Assembly: GCA_016715505.1 (NCBI GenBank)
Contig: JADJZY010000034.1
Location: 124,001 to 188,000 of the forward strand
Direction of reading: 5' to 3'
Length of the DNA stretch: 64,000 nucleotides
DNA from: Bacteroidota bacterium
GTDB taxonomy: Bacteria; Bacteroidota; Bacteroidia; Chitinophagales; Chitinophagaceae
This document shows positions 39,063-48,435 of this stretch, one piece after another (the first letter of the stretch is position 1; the number at the start of each line of letters is the position of its first letter). Both the position numbers and the translations under genes were made by a program. The notes under the pieces were generated by a model, which saw nothing but the letters and a program-made list of their open reading frames with translations, was not told where the DNA came from and did no database searches.

Positions 39063-39623
39063 ATGCCCGAATATCAACAAATCGTTGAAGACCAGGACAT
39101 ACTGGATCTGTTCCGTAAAGAAGAAACAAAAGAAAAAGCATTTTCCATGCTGGTTAAAAAATACCAGGAACGCTTGTATTGGCATATTCGACGCATGTTG
39201 ATTCATCATGAAGATACCAATGATGTCCTTCAAAATATGTTTGTAAAAGTGTGGCGAAGTCTGGATCAATTCAGGCAGGACGCCGCTTTGTATACATGGT
39301 TGTACCGGATTGCCACCAATGAGAGCCTGACTCATATCGAACAAGCCAAAAAACGGCAATCAAGAAGTCTTTCTGACCATGAAGATTATATTGGAAACAC
39401 CCTGAAAGCTGAAAAAGGCTTTGATGCGAACCAATTGGAGTGGAAACTTCAAATGGCGATTCAGTCATTGCCCGAAAAACAAAGGGTGGTATTTAACCTG
39501 CGTTATTATGATGAAATGCCTTACGAAAAAATGTCGGAAGTCCTCGAAACATCAGTTGGTTCACTGAAAGCATCCTATCATCATGCCGCAAAAAAAGTTG
39601 AAGAATTTATCAGAACCCATTAA
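39063..39623 (+). CDS. ECF-type RNA polymerase sigma factor
   Basis: 186 residues. Region 2 (residues about 28-95) contains YWHIRRMLIHHEDTNDVLQN and WLYRIATNESL; region 4 (about 125-180) contains LPEKQRVVFNLRYYDEMPYE and a helix-turn-helix SVGSLKASYHHAAKKVE. It follows the common Bacteroidota RpoE-like pattern. It heads a three-gene unit with a putative anti-sigma factor and a Spy-like protein, which suggests envelope-stress control. Confidence 0.92.
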   Translation: MPEYQQIVEDQDILDLFRKEETKEKAFSMLVKKYQERLYWHIRRMLIHHEDTNDVLQNMFVKVWRSLDQFRQDAALYTWLYRIATNESLTHIEQAKKRQSRSLSDHEDYIGNTLKAEKGFDANQLEWKLQMAIQSLPEKQRVVFNLRYYDEMPYEKMSEVLETSVGSLKASYHHAAKKVEEFIRTH

Positions 39624-39647
39624 ACTTTGAATGTTAAAATTTGTCAC

Positions 39648-40307
39648 ATGGCCCCAATGAACAAAAATCCACAAATAATGAAGGAGTTACAGGAATTAGA
39701 ACTGGAACTGCCCATGGTGGATACGCCGTTTTTGACTCCCGAGCATTATTTCAACAATCTCAGTGAAGAAATTCTGACATTTGTCCAATCAGAAACCCGT
39801 TTGGATCATTTGTCGAAAAAAATGCCCGGGGATATTCCAAACAACTATTTTGAAAGTTTCCACCAAACCCTGATAGAAGAAATCAAGCAGGAAACCATTT
39901 TAGATACACTGCCTAAAACAATGCCATTTTCAGTCCCAAATGGCTATTTTGAACAATTGCCTCTGGAAGTCTCAAAGCGCATTGCCCCCACCCAAAAGCT
40001 CAAACCACTTTATTTTGTAAACCGGACTTTTTCAAATTGGTCGATGGCAACTGCATTAATAGCCTTTGTATTGAGTGCCTTTTTGCTGGTCAATCGGACT
40101 AGTCATGTTCCGGTTGAAAATCAATTATCACAACTTTCTGATATCGAAATTGAAACTTATCTGAACGAACACCAGACTGAGTTTGAAATGGCTAATTTGA
40201 ATGAAGTTCCTGACCCCCAAAAAATAGATCTCCGACAATTGGAAAAAGATATTTTTGACCAACAGCTCAACAATCTGACGGAAGAGGAGATTATTGATTA
40301 CCTCTAA
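39648..40307 (+). CDS. putative anti-sigma factor with repeated YF motifs and one TM segment
   Basis: 219 residues from the ATG at 39648 (39657 is also possible). The cytoplasmic N-terminal part carries three imperfect ~45-residue repeats, each with a Pro-x-x-YF-x-x-L/F core (TPEHYFNNL, IPNNYFESF, VPNGYFEQL). One TM helix (about 130-150, MATALIAFVLSAFLL) leads to an acidic periplasmic tail. There is no zinc-binding HxxxCxxC motif. Position right after an ECF sigma gene and this topology suggest an anti-sigma factor; this is inference. It precedes the Spy-like gene by 13 bases. Confidence 0.65.
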   Translation: MAPMNKNPQIMKELQELELELPMVDTPFLTPEHYFNNLSEEILTFVQSETRLDHLSKKMPGDIPNNYFESFHQTLIEEIKQETILDTLPKTMPFSVPNGYFEQLPLEVSKRIAPTQKLKPLYFVNRTFSNWSMATALIAFVLSAFLLVNRTSHVPVENQLSQLSDIEIETYLNEHQTEFEMANLNEVPDPQKIDLRQLEKDIFDQQLNNLTEEEIIDYL

Positions 40308-40320
40308 GAACGAAACGACT

Positions 40321-40857
40321 ATGAAATACACCTTACTTTTTTTACTCTTCTCTCTTTGCTTTTTAAACTTAGCAGCTCAAGATGGCAAGGGGCAACGCGT
40401 TGAAAGTTTGAAAATCGCCTATTTATCCGGCGAACTCAATCTGGACCCGGCTACCGCTGAAAAATTCTGGCCGGTTTATCATCAATATGAAGATGAATTA
40501 CAAGCCATCATTCGTGAAAAAAGACGAGACAATCAAGATGGGCGCTCCGTAGAGGAAATGTTGGACCAGGAACAGAAGGTTTTGGATTTAAAGAAAAAAT
40601 ACTCCGCCATGTTTGCCCGGATTTTAAACCCGGAACAAGTCAATCGTCTTTATAAAGCTGAAAAAGAATTTCGTCAAATGTTGATACGACGTTCACAACG
40701 CAACGAAGCCAAAATGAATCGTGGTACTGAACGACCCGTTCCTGCCCGCGGCGAAAGAATGCAAAATCCGAATATGCGAGGAAATGGCGTACGTCCTGAA
40801 CGCACTGCCCCTGCACCTGAACAAGCACCTTCGCGTCGACCACTCAGGCAATCCTAA
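40321..40857 (+). CDS. Spy/CpxP-like periplasmic protein
   Basis: 178 residues. The signal peptide ends near LNLAAQDG; the mature part is helical and charged (LNLDPATAEKFWPVYHQYEDEL, LDLKKKYSAMFARILNPEQ, LYKAEKEFRQMLIRRSQR) and resembles the LTxxQ-type Spy/CpxP chaperones and metal sensors. The tail is rich in Pro, Arg and Gly. As last gene of the sigma/anti-sigma unit it is likely an effector or sensor of envelope stress. The stop overlaps the convergent lysS stop by 4 bases. Confidence 0.65.
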   Translation: MKYTLLFLLFSLCFLNLAAQDGKGQRVESLKIAYLSGELNLDPATAEKFWPVYHQYEDELQAIIREKRRDNQDGRSVEEMLDQEQKVLDLKKKYSAMFARILNPEQVNRLYKAEKEFRQMLIRRSQRNEAKMNRGTERPVPARGERMQNPNMRGNGVRPERTAPAPEQAPSRRPLRQS

Positions 40858-42362
40858 GAAATTACTTCCGGCCGCATTTGCGGGAAGAACAATACATCCT
40901 GAATACTCGGTTGACCAGTCATCAACATACATAATCGGTCAATACCAATACCGATCCCTGAAGTGGGTGGCATACCATACTCAAGTGCTCTCAGGAAGTC
41001 GTGATCAATAAACATGGCTTCATCATCACCTCGTTCCATCAATTTCACCTGATCTTCAAATCGTTCGCGCTGATCAATCGGATCATTTAACTCGGAATAG
41101 GCATTGGCAATTTCCTTTCCATTGATGATTAATTCGAATCGTTCCACCAGGCCGGGTTTGCTCCTGTGTTTTTTGGTAAGCGGACTCATATCCACCGGAT
41201 AATCAATAATAAATGTTGGCTGAATAAAATCGGCTTCACATTTTTCTCCGAATAATTCATCAATGAGTTTTCCCCTTCCCATAGAAGCTTCTACCGGTAT
41301 ATGCAACTGTTGACAAACATGACGAATTCCATCTTCATCCATTTCACTGATATCAATCCCCGTCTTTTCCTGAATGGCATCGTAAATACTGATTCTGCGG
41401 TATGGCGCCTTAAAACTGATTTCGTGATCGCCCATACGAACCGTAGACTGACCATTGGTTGCCAGGGCTACTTTTTCGAGCAAAGATTCAGTAGTTTCCA
41501 TCATCCATAAATAATCTTTGTAAGCCACATAAAATTCCAGAATGGTAAATTCAGGATTATGGGTTCTGTCCATGCCCTCGTTTCGAAAATTACGACTGAA
41601 TTCATACACAAAATCAAAGCCTCCAACGATTAATCTTTTTAAATACAATTCATTTGCAATGCGCAAATACAATGGCATATCAAGGGCATTATGATGGGTA
41701 ATAAAAGGTCGGGCTGCTGCACCACCGGGTATACTTTGCAAAACCGGCGTATCCACCTCCAATCCATTCTGTTGATTTAAAAAATCACGTATGGCATTCA
41801 TCATTTTAGTCCTTTTGATAAAAGCCTCCTTCACATGCGGGTTGATGATCAGATCTGCATAACGTTGTCTGTATCTAAACTCCGGATCCGTTACTTCATC
41901 AAAAACATGGCCTTGCTCATCTCTTTTCACCACCGGCAAAGGCTTCACAGATTTCGACAAAAGGGTAATTTCTGTGGAATGCACGGAAATCTCACCGGTC
42001 TTAGTCGTAAACATAAAACCTTTCACACCAATAATATCCCCTAAATCAAAGCGCTTAATGACCTCATCAAAAAAAGTTTTGTCTTCATTCGGACAAAGTT
42101 CATCTCGTTTACAATAGAGTTGAATGAGGCCTTGCATATCCTGAATTTTCAGAAACAACACCTTTCCTTTATCATTGATGGACAAGATTCGGCCTGCCAA
42201 ACAAACTTCTAATTTTTCGTCGGGTTTTGCTTCATACGATGTTTTGGCATCTGCACTGCTATGTGATACGGGATATAATGCAGCAGGATAAGGGTCCACG
42301 CCGGCATTCCGAATGGCCTGCAACTTTTCTCTACGAATAATTTCCTGTTCTGATAATGACAT
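40854..42362 (-). CDS. lysS: lysyl-tRNA synthetase, class II
   Basis: 502 residues. The N-terminal OB-fold anticodon domain is at about 50-150. In the class II core, motif 2 is FRNEGMDRTHNPEFT with the catalytic Arg, and motif 3 is SGIGIGIDRLCML near the C-terminus. It charges tRNA-Lys. It is complete, with a TAGTTTTG promoter element 34 bases upstream. Confidence 0.96.
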   Translation of the reverse strand: MSLSEQEIIRREKLQAIRNAGVDPYPAALYPVSHSSADAKTSYEAKPDEKLEVCLAGRILSINDKGKVLFLKIQDMQGLIQLYCKRDELCPNEDKTFFDEVIKRFDLGDIIGVKGFMFTTKTGEISVHSTEITLLSKSVKPLPVVKRDEQGHVFDEVTDPEFRYRQRYADLIINPHVKEAFIKRTKMMNAIRDFLNQQNGLEVDTPVLQSIPGGAAARPFITHHNALDMPLYLRIANELYLKRLIVGGFDFVYEFSRNFRNEGMDRTHNPEFTILEFYVAYKDYLWMMETTESLLEKVALATNGQSTVRMGDHEISFKAPYRRISIYDAIQEKTGIDISEMDEDGIRHVCQQLHIPVEASMGRGKLIDELFGEKCEADFIQPTFIIDYPVDMSPLTKKHRSKPGLVERFELIINGKEIANAYSELNDPIDQRERFEDQVKLMERGDDEAMFIDHDFLRALEYGMPPTSGIGIGIDRLCMLMTGQPSIQDVLFFPQMRPEVIS

Positions 42363-42396
42363 ACCTTGATTTTATTTAAGCTTCAAAATTGGTTTG

Positions 42397-42404
42397 CAAA
42401 ACTA
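42397..42404 (-). promoter_or_regulatory. putative -7 element of lysS
   Basis: TAGTTTTG on the minus strand, 34 bases upstream of the lysS ATG, in the 78-base gap to the desaturase-like gene. Confidence 0.4.
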
Positions 42405-42440
42405 AGGATATTCATTGATATCCCTCTTTCTACAATATAA

Positions 42441-43982
42441 CTATTCAAAACGCTTGGTTCTGAAAGGCACCTTACAATCTTTACATATTCGAATGGCTAC
42501 ATCACGAGCCATATTGATGGCAACAGGTACTCCCCCACCCGGTCTGCTCCAATGACTGGCATAATAAAAATTTTTCAAGCCAGGCAATGTGAATTTGATG
42601 GGTGTGGATGCAAATACATTTTCGCCGGGCAACCATCCTTGTGCACTTCCTTCCCAATTATTGGTATACCGAAGTACCGTGGCCGGTGTCGCAAAATCAA
42701 CCATTTCAATTTGATCTTTCATGCCGGGATAACGTTCTTCCAATAATGCAATGATTGCATCGATGAATTTTGTTTTTTCCTCCCGATATTTTTTTCGATC
42801 ATTTTTTCGAAGGTCTATCCAGAACTTACCATTTTCTGTATAAAAACTACAGGCCATAACGGTTTTGCCTTCGGGCGCCAAAGTCGGATCGTAATGATAA
42901 AAATGGGTTTCCAGTCGATCCCATTTAGTACCACAGGGCGATTCGAGAATATGATTAATCGGGAATCGGCTAAAGTGAACCTCTTCTTTATAATCTTTTT
43001 TAAACCGAACGTCACCAGCAAAATGGAATAATAAATTTTAAGAAGTTGTTTTTCCTTGAGTTTGAGAATAGTATCACTCACATATTTGCCTTCCAAATAT
43101 TCAAATACCGTTCTGTTCCAATCTGCTGCAGACAAGATAATATCTGCTTCATGGATTCGGTCGTTTCGCACCAAAAGACCTGTAGCCTGATTGTTTTGTG
43201 TCAGTATTTTTTTCACCGGCGTATTATAATGAATCACCCCTCCAAGTGCTTCAAATCGATCGGCAAAACGTTGCGCCCAAGCCAGAGAGCCTCCAATCGG
43301 ATATCCGGCACTTTTCCGATCGAATGCGGCCATAGGGAAATTAAACACCAGCATATTCACTTCATTGTCATCAAACAACAAACGGAAGGCCTCTCGTACG
43401 AAAGGATTTTTAAATTTTCGGGAAAGTGAAAAATTGGTTTTTTTGTTTTAATAAGATATATAAGAATCGCAGATACCTTGACATCTTAATCCCCCTGACG
43501 ATGGAAGGCCATAAGGGTAAGGGGTCCAAAACAGGTGGTAGTTCGAAGTCCTGCAAGTCACGTATATCCTGAATAAATCGTCGTATAACTTTTTCATCTT
43601 CCGGAGCCAAATCCAGGAGATAATTTTGAAAGGCCTCCAAATTTGTGTAAACACGAAAAATTTTTGACCCGTATTTATTGATATTCTCTTTGACTTCCAA
43701 CTCCATTCGAACCTCATGGTTGTAGAATGAAACTTGTTTCAGGTCGATAATTTCTGACCACATTTTATAGAACCCGCTTCCTTTGTCGGAACCTAAAATC
43801 CAATGAATGCTTCCATCAACGGTATAATCACCTTTTTTCCAGCTAGTACACAATCCGCCCGGAATGCTATGTTTTTCGAACAACTCCACCTGAAATCCAT
43901 TCATTTGTAAATAACAGGCGGCGCTCAGTCCTGATATGCCGGCACCAATAATCAGTACTTTTTTAGGTTGGGTATTTGTCAT
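42441..43982 (-). CDS. FAD-dependent phytoene-desaturase-like oxidoreductase (two frameshifts)
   Basis: About 513 codons. The FAD-binding motif is VLIIGAGISGLSAACYLQMN with downstream PGGLCTSW and GDYTVDGSIHWILG. The middle block has REAFRLLFDD and GYPIGGSLAWAQRF, a Rossmann element (NNQATGLLV), and the C-terminal FAD block is SRPGGGVPVAINMARDVA. These place it among CrtI-like isoprenoid desaturases/isomerases. Reading A6 for A7 at 43438-43444 joins KQKTNFSLSRKFKNPF; adding an A at 42996-43001 joins GLKKDYKEEVHFSRFP. The ATG at 43982 precedes the Rossmann fold and avoids overlap with pheT. Substrate unknown; no crtB lies nearby. Confidence 0.78.
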
Positions 43983-44016
43983 TATTCCGGCTATTGATTG
44001 GTTTTGCAGATTGCCA

Positions 44017-46413
44017 TTAATTACGCATGCTGGCACCTACTTTTTCCTGAAGTGATTTCAACAAGACTGACATTTCGGATTCAATTTCTGCATCCGTTAA
44101 TGTTTTTTGCTGATCATAAAATGAAAAGTTCAAGGCATAGGAAATTTTATCTTTTCCTAATTTTTCACTCTCAAAAATATCAAACAAATTTACTTCCCGT
44201 AACAATTTTGACTTAGCCTGACGCACGGCCTTTTGAATATCTGCATAAGCCACCTTCTTGTCAACGACCAGTGATAAATCGCGCCATACAACCGGGAATT
44301 TAGGGATATCCTGAAACACGACTTTGGTTTGTTCGAGGGCTTTTTTTAAGGTCGTCCAATTCAGTTCAGCATACCATACCTCTTGTTTGACATCCATTTG
44401 TTTCAGACGTTCGGGAGATACCTGTAAAATCTGACCTATGGGTTGATTGCGGTATAATATGCTCAATCCGGAATTCATTTCTTCAAAAACAAAAACCAAT
44501 TGAGGAAACAGTGCTTCAATGAGACCTCTGAGGTAGTAAATATCTGCCTGACGAACGCTCAAACTCCAATGCGGTAACTGAACAGAAGCCGAAACAAATA
44601 AAGCCAACATTTCGGTTTCCTGAAATTTTTCATCCTGACGGGTATAAACTTTTCCAAATTCAAAAAATTTCAAATGTTGATTTCGTCGATTAAAATTATA
44701 GGCCATACTTTCCAAACCGGTTTCAAGCATGGAAGGTCGCATCACATCTAAATTGGCAGACAAACTATTCATCATTTTTACCAGGTCATTTCTTTCCGGA
44801 TAATATGCGGCATTGGTAATAGAATTGGTGAACATTTCATAAAATCCTTTTGCCACCAACAGTGCTGAAACCTGTCGTTTGATATTTGAGCGAAACGCAT
44901 GTTCAGGATCGGGCATGGTGTAGGACAATTTACCGGGAAAAGCAATCTGATCCAAACCATCCACACGCATAATTTCTTCTACAATATCGGCAGGAAGAGA
45001 AATATCTGATTTAAATGAAGGCACTCCAACGCGGATCCCTTCTGAATCTGTGTGAAGAATTTCGAAGCGCAAAGACTTCAATATCTGAAGAATCGTTTGT
45101 TCTGAATATTTTTTTCCGGAAAGATGATGAATTTGACTGTAAGAAATCTGCACCTCAGGTGTTGGTCTGGGATGAGGATATACATCAATGAACCCTCCGG
45201 ATATCTCACCGCCGGCCATTTCAAGAATCATGCCTGCAGCACGTTTGAGGGCATAAATGACTTGATTGATATCAGCCCCTTTTTCGAATCGGGTTGCAGC
45301 ATCCGTTCTCAATTGATGTCGCATGGAGGTTTTTCGGATGGATTCGGGTTGAAACCAGGCGCTTTCGAGAAATATATTTTGGGTATTTGTCTGAACGCCG
45401 GAATGAAGACCTCCGTACACTCCTGCGATACACATTCCACCTTCAGAATCACAAATCATCAAATCCTCATTTGACAGTTGAATGGTTTGTCCGTCGAGGG
45501 CAACAAATGAAGTATCATGGGCCAGGGTTTTTACCTGAATCTTTCCGCCGCGAATTTTATCGAAATCAAATGCATGAAGAGGTTGTCCGCATTCATGTAA
45601 AACAAAATTGGTAATATCTACAATTTGGTTGATGGGCCTTAAGCCAATGGATTTGAGCTGTTGTTTTAACCATTCGGACGATTCACCAACCTGTATATTT
45701 TTAATCAGCAATCCACTATAACGTGCGCATCGGGTAGTATCCTGTATTTCTACTGAAATATCTGCAGCATTTGTGTTATCTGTTGCTATTTCAACATTTG
45801 GAATAATTGCTTCAAATGATTGCTGACGGTGATGAGATAAATACGCACAAACATCCCGGGCGACACCTAAATGACTCATGGCATCCATGCGATTGGGTGT
45901 TAATCCAATTTCATAAATATAATCGGGTTCAGGAATTTGGAAATAGGCACGGGCTTCTGTTCCTGCCTGTAAATGGTCAGGGAGGATCAGTATTCCATCA
46001 TGGCTTTCTCCCAAACCAATTTCATCTTCGGCGCAAATCATACCTTGACTTTCCTCACCCCTTATTTTCGCTTTTCGTATTTCAAAAGCATCGCCTTTGA
46101 GTGGATGAATCACACAACCTACCGGAGCAACTACCACAGTTTGTCCGGCAGCTACATTTGGTGCACCACAAACAATAGATAATAAGTCCTGCTGCCCAAC
46201 ATCTACCTTGGTCAAACTTAATTTATCGGCATTGGGATGGGTTTCGCAATGAATCACCTTACCGATCAGTAAACCTTGCAATCCGCCTTTCACGGTCTCC
46301 TGTAATGCCATATGCTCCACTTCCAGTCCGAGAGAAGTTAAAATCTCCGATAATTCCTGCGGCTCTAATTGAACCGGCAGATATTGTGAAAGCCATTTGT
46401 ACGATATCGTCAT
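44017..46413 (-). CDS. pheT: phenylalanyl-tRNA synthetase beta subunit
   Basis: 798 residues from MTISYKWLSQYLPVQL. An EMAP-like tRNA-binding domain (about 40-150, with CETHPNADKLSLTKVDVG) is followed by the B3/B4 editing domain, B5 domain, catalytic-like core and a C-terminal ferredoxin-fold anticodon-binding domain (FPVVWRDLSLVVDKKVAYAD). It works as alpha2-beta2 with PheS, which is not in the window, as in other genomes with split pheS and pheT. The start at 46461 would extend the protein beyond the conserved N-terminus. Confidence 0.96.
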   Translation of the reverse strand: MTISYKWLSQYLPVQLEPQELSEILTSLGLEVEHMALQETVKGGLQGLLIGKVIHCETHPNADKLSLTKVDVGQQDLLSIVCGAPNVAAGQTVVVAPVGCVIHPLKGDAFEIRKAKIRGEESQGMICAEDEIGLGESHDGILILPDHLQAGTEARAYFQIPEPDYIYEIGLTPNRMDAMSHLGVARDVCAYLSHHRQQSFEAIIPNVEIATDNTNAADISVEIQDTTRCARYSGLLIKNIQVGESSEWLKQQLKSIGLRPINQIVDITNFVLHECGQPLHAFDFDKIRGGKIQVKTLAHDTSFVALDGQTIQLSNEDLMICDSEGGMCIAGVYGGLHSGVQTNTQNIFLESAWFQPESIRKTSMRHQLRTDAATRFEKGADINQVIYALKRAAGMILEMAGGEISGGFIDVYPHPRPTPEVQISYSQIHHLSGKKYSEQTILQILKSLRFEILHTDSEGIRVGVPSFKSDISLPADIVEEIMRVDGLDQIAFPGKLSYTMPDPEHAFRSNIKRQVSALLVAKGFYEMFTNSITNAAYYPERNDLVKMMNSLSANLDVMRPSMLETGLESMAYNFNRRNQHLKFFEFGKVYTRQDEKFQETEMLALFVSASVQLPHWSLSVRQADIYYLRGLIEALFPQLVFVFEEMNSGLSILYRNQPIGQILQVSPERLKQMDVKQEVWYAELNWTTLKKALEQTKVVFQDIPKFPVVWRDLSLVVDKKVAYADIQKAVRQAKSKLLREVNLFDIFESEKLGKDKISYALNFSFYDQQKTLTDAEIESEMSVLLKSLQEKVGASMRN

Positions 46414-46650
46414 TTCAATAAATTGGTCGGCAAATATAACCCAAACCGCGCAGTGAATCACCCCGATTTTGAAGAGAATGACAAAGAAAAACAGCGCAGA
46501 AGAAAGGAGTCGTATTTGCTTTAAAATTGTCTCAAAAATCCCGAAAAGGGATTGACTGGATGCAGATTCTAAAATTACCGGGTTAAAAGAGCTATTGTCA
46601 AAACCGCTAAAAAATCAACCAAAGCAGAAAGAATATTTTTGCACCACAAA

Positions 46651-46743
46651 TGTGAACACTGTCGATTATTGAAGGAAAAAAAATGATGATTGTGCATAAA
46701 GTCGCTTTTTCGTCCAGTTATTTGTGAATAACTTTGTGGACAT
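46651..46743 (+). promoter_or_regulatory. cluster of DnaA-box-like sites upstream of dnaB
   Basis: The 436-base gap 46414-46849 contains four sites in one orientation matching TGTGNATAA (inverse of TTATNCACA): TGTGAACAC (46651, 7/9), TGTGCATAA (46691, 9/9), TGTGAATAA (46723, 9/9) and TGTGGACAT (46735, 7/9). The third lies in a GTTATT-TGTG-AATAAC palindrome (46717-46732). The region is AT-rich. It may regulate dnaB or bind DnaA for another reason. No gene is visible in the rest of the gap. Confidence 0.45.
46729..46736 (+). promoter_or_regulatory. putative -7 element of dnaB
   Basis: TAACTTTG matches TAnnTTTG and overlaps two DnaA-box-like sites, so DnaA binding would be expected to affect it. 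The leader to the ATG at 46850 would be about 105 bases. Confidence 0.4.
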
Positions 46744-46849
46744 TCACTGAATTTACCTGCATAAAAATTGAATCATGTAGATTACGGAAATGGAACGTCA
46801 GTCATCTACATTCGTTGTCTACGTTAAAAAAAAGGAGAAAGAATCATTC

Positions 46850-48435
46850 ATGGCTGTTACGAACAAAATATCTACCCGCACTAAAAAACCCGACCTCTCA
46901 CCACTCTATATGGCAAAATGCCTCCTCAGGCATCCGATCTTGAAAATGCGGTTTTAGGAGCCGTCATGCTTGAACCTCAAAAATTAGCTGAAGTATTAGA
47001 AATCATCCAATCCGAAGATTGTTTTTATGCCGATGCCAATCAACGAATCTATGCGGCCATCCGCCGTTTGTTTGACAAAGGATCTCGCATCGACTTCATG
47101 ACTGTTTGTGAAGAATTGCGAAAAAACAATGAACTGGAAATGGTTGGCGGTAGTTATTATGTAACCAGTCTGACCAGAGATATTGTAAGCAGTGCCAATA
47201 TCGAAGAACATGCCCGTATCGTGATGCAGAAATACATCATGCGCGAATTAATCCGCATGAGTGGAGAAGTCATTGGTGATGCTTATGAGGATACTACCGA
47301 TGTATTTGATTTATTGGATAAAGCCGAAACCAATCTCTACGAAATCACCGATAAACATCTTCGTAAAAACTTTTCGGGCATCAATTCTATTCTCGCAAAA
47401 ACAATTCATGAAATTGAAACCCAGGCCAATAAAAAAGATGATTTAACCGGAACAACTTCCGGCTTCAGGGATTTAGATAAAATAACATCGGGATGGCAAA
47501 AAACAGATTTGATCATTCTTGCCGCCCGACCTGCCGTGGGTAAAACAGCCTTTGCATTAAATCTGGTGATGAATGCCGCTCTGGACAAAAACAATCCAAC
47601 CGGTGTGGCGTTTTTCTCTTTGGAGATGAGCGCCGGACAATTGGTCAAAAGGATGCTATCGGCTGTTACAGAAGTACAATTAGGTAAAATTACCAAAGGG
47701 CAATTAGCTGATCATGAAATCGTGCAAATCCATCAACGCATGGGCCGATTAGGAAGTGCGTCTATTTTTATCGACGATCAGGCAGCATTAAATATATTTG
47801 AACTCCGTGCCAAATGTCGACGTTTAAAACAAAAACACAATATTGGTTTAGTCATCATCGACTATTTGCAACTGATGCAAGGCTCCATTGCGAATGGCGG
47901 AAACCGTGAACAGGAAATTTCAAAAATCTCTCGTGACCTTAAAGGACTTGCCAAAGAATTAGAAATCCCAATCATCGCACTATCGCAATTAAACCGGGGT
48001 GTTGAAAACCGAAAAGAATCCAAATTACCTCAATTGAGCGATTTAAGGGAATCGGGTGCGATTGAGCAAGATGCTGATATGGTTATGTTCTTGTATCGCC
48101 CTGAATACCATGGATTGGATAAAAACCCTGAAGGCGATGTGATTCCGGGTGAAACATGGGTCAACATTGCCAAACATCGTAATGGCAAAACAGATATCAT
48201 TAAAGTAGTTGCTAAACTGGAATATCAGCGATTTGAAGATATGCCTGAAATGAATGAATTTGGCATTCCTGCGGCAGCGCCTGACCCACGGAGCGGCATT
48301 AAAGGCAGTTACACTGAAATCCCGAAGGTTTCAATTGATCAGGAATACCAAATCAGAGGTAGCAAAGTCAACAAGCTGGATATGCAGGATGATGAATTTA
48401 CGCCTGGAGCAGATGATGGGGATGTCCCATTTTAA
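46850..48435 (+). CDS. dnaB: replicative DNA helicase DnaB (frameshifted near the N-terminus)
   Basis: The hexameric fork helicase. The N-terminal domain has PPQASDLENAVLGAVMLEPQ; the RecA-like domain has Walker A AARPAVGKTAFALN, Walker B LVIIDYLQLMQG and the arginine-finger region LSDLRESGAIEQDADMVMFLYRPE. The acidic C-terminal tail ends DDGDVPF. An ATG at 46850, behind AAAGGAG (about 46832), reads MAVTNKISTRTKKPDLSPL; one missing base near 46906-46911 separates it from YGKMPPQASDLE, the usual join. Without repair the protein would start at 46918 (505 residues). No intein is present. Confidence 0.93.

Noticed and set aside
46918..46920. Internal ATG as the true dnaB start
   Set aside because: The 68 bases upstream encode, after one base correction, the N-terminus expected for Bacteroidota DnaB and begin at an ATG behind AAAGGAG.
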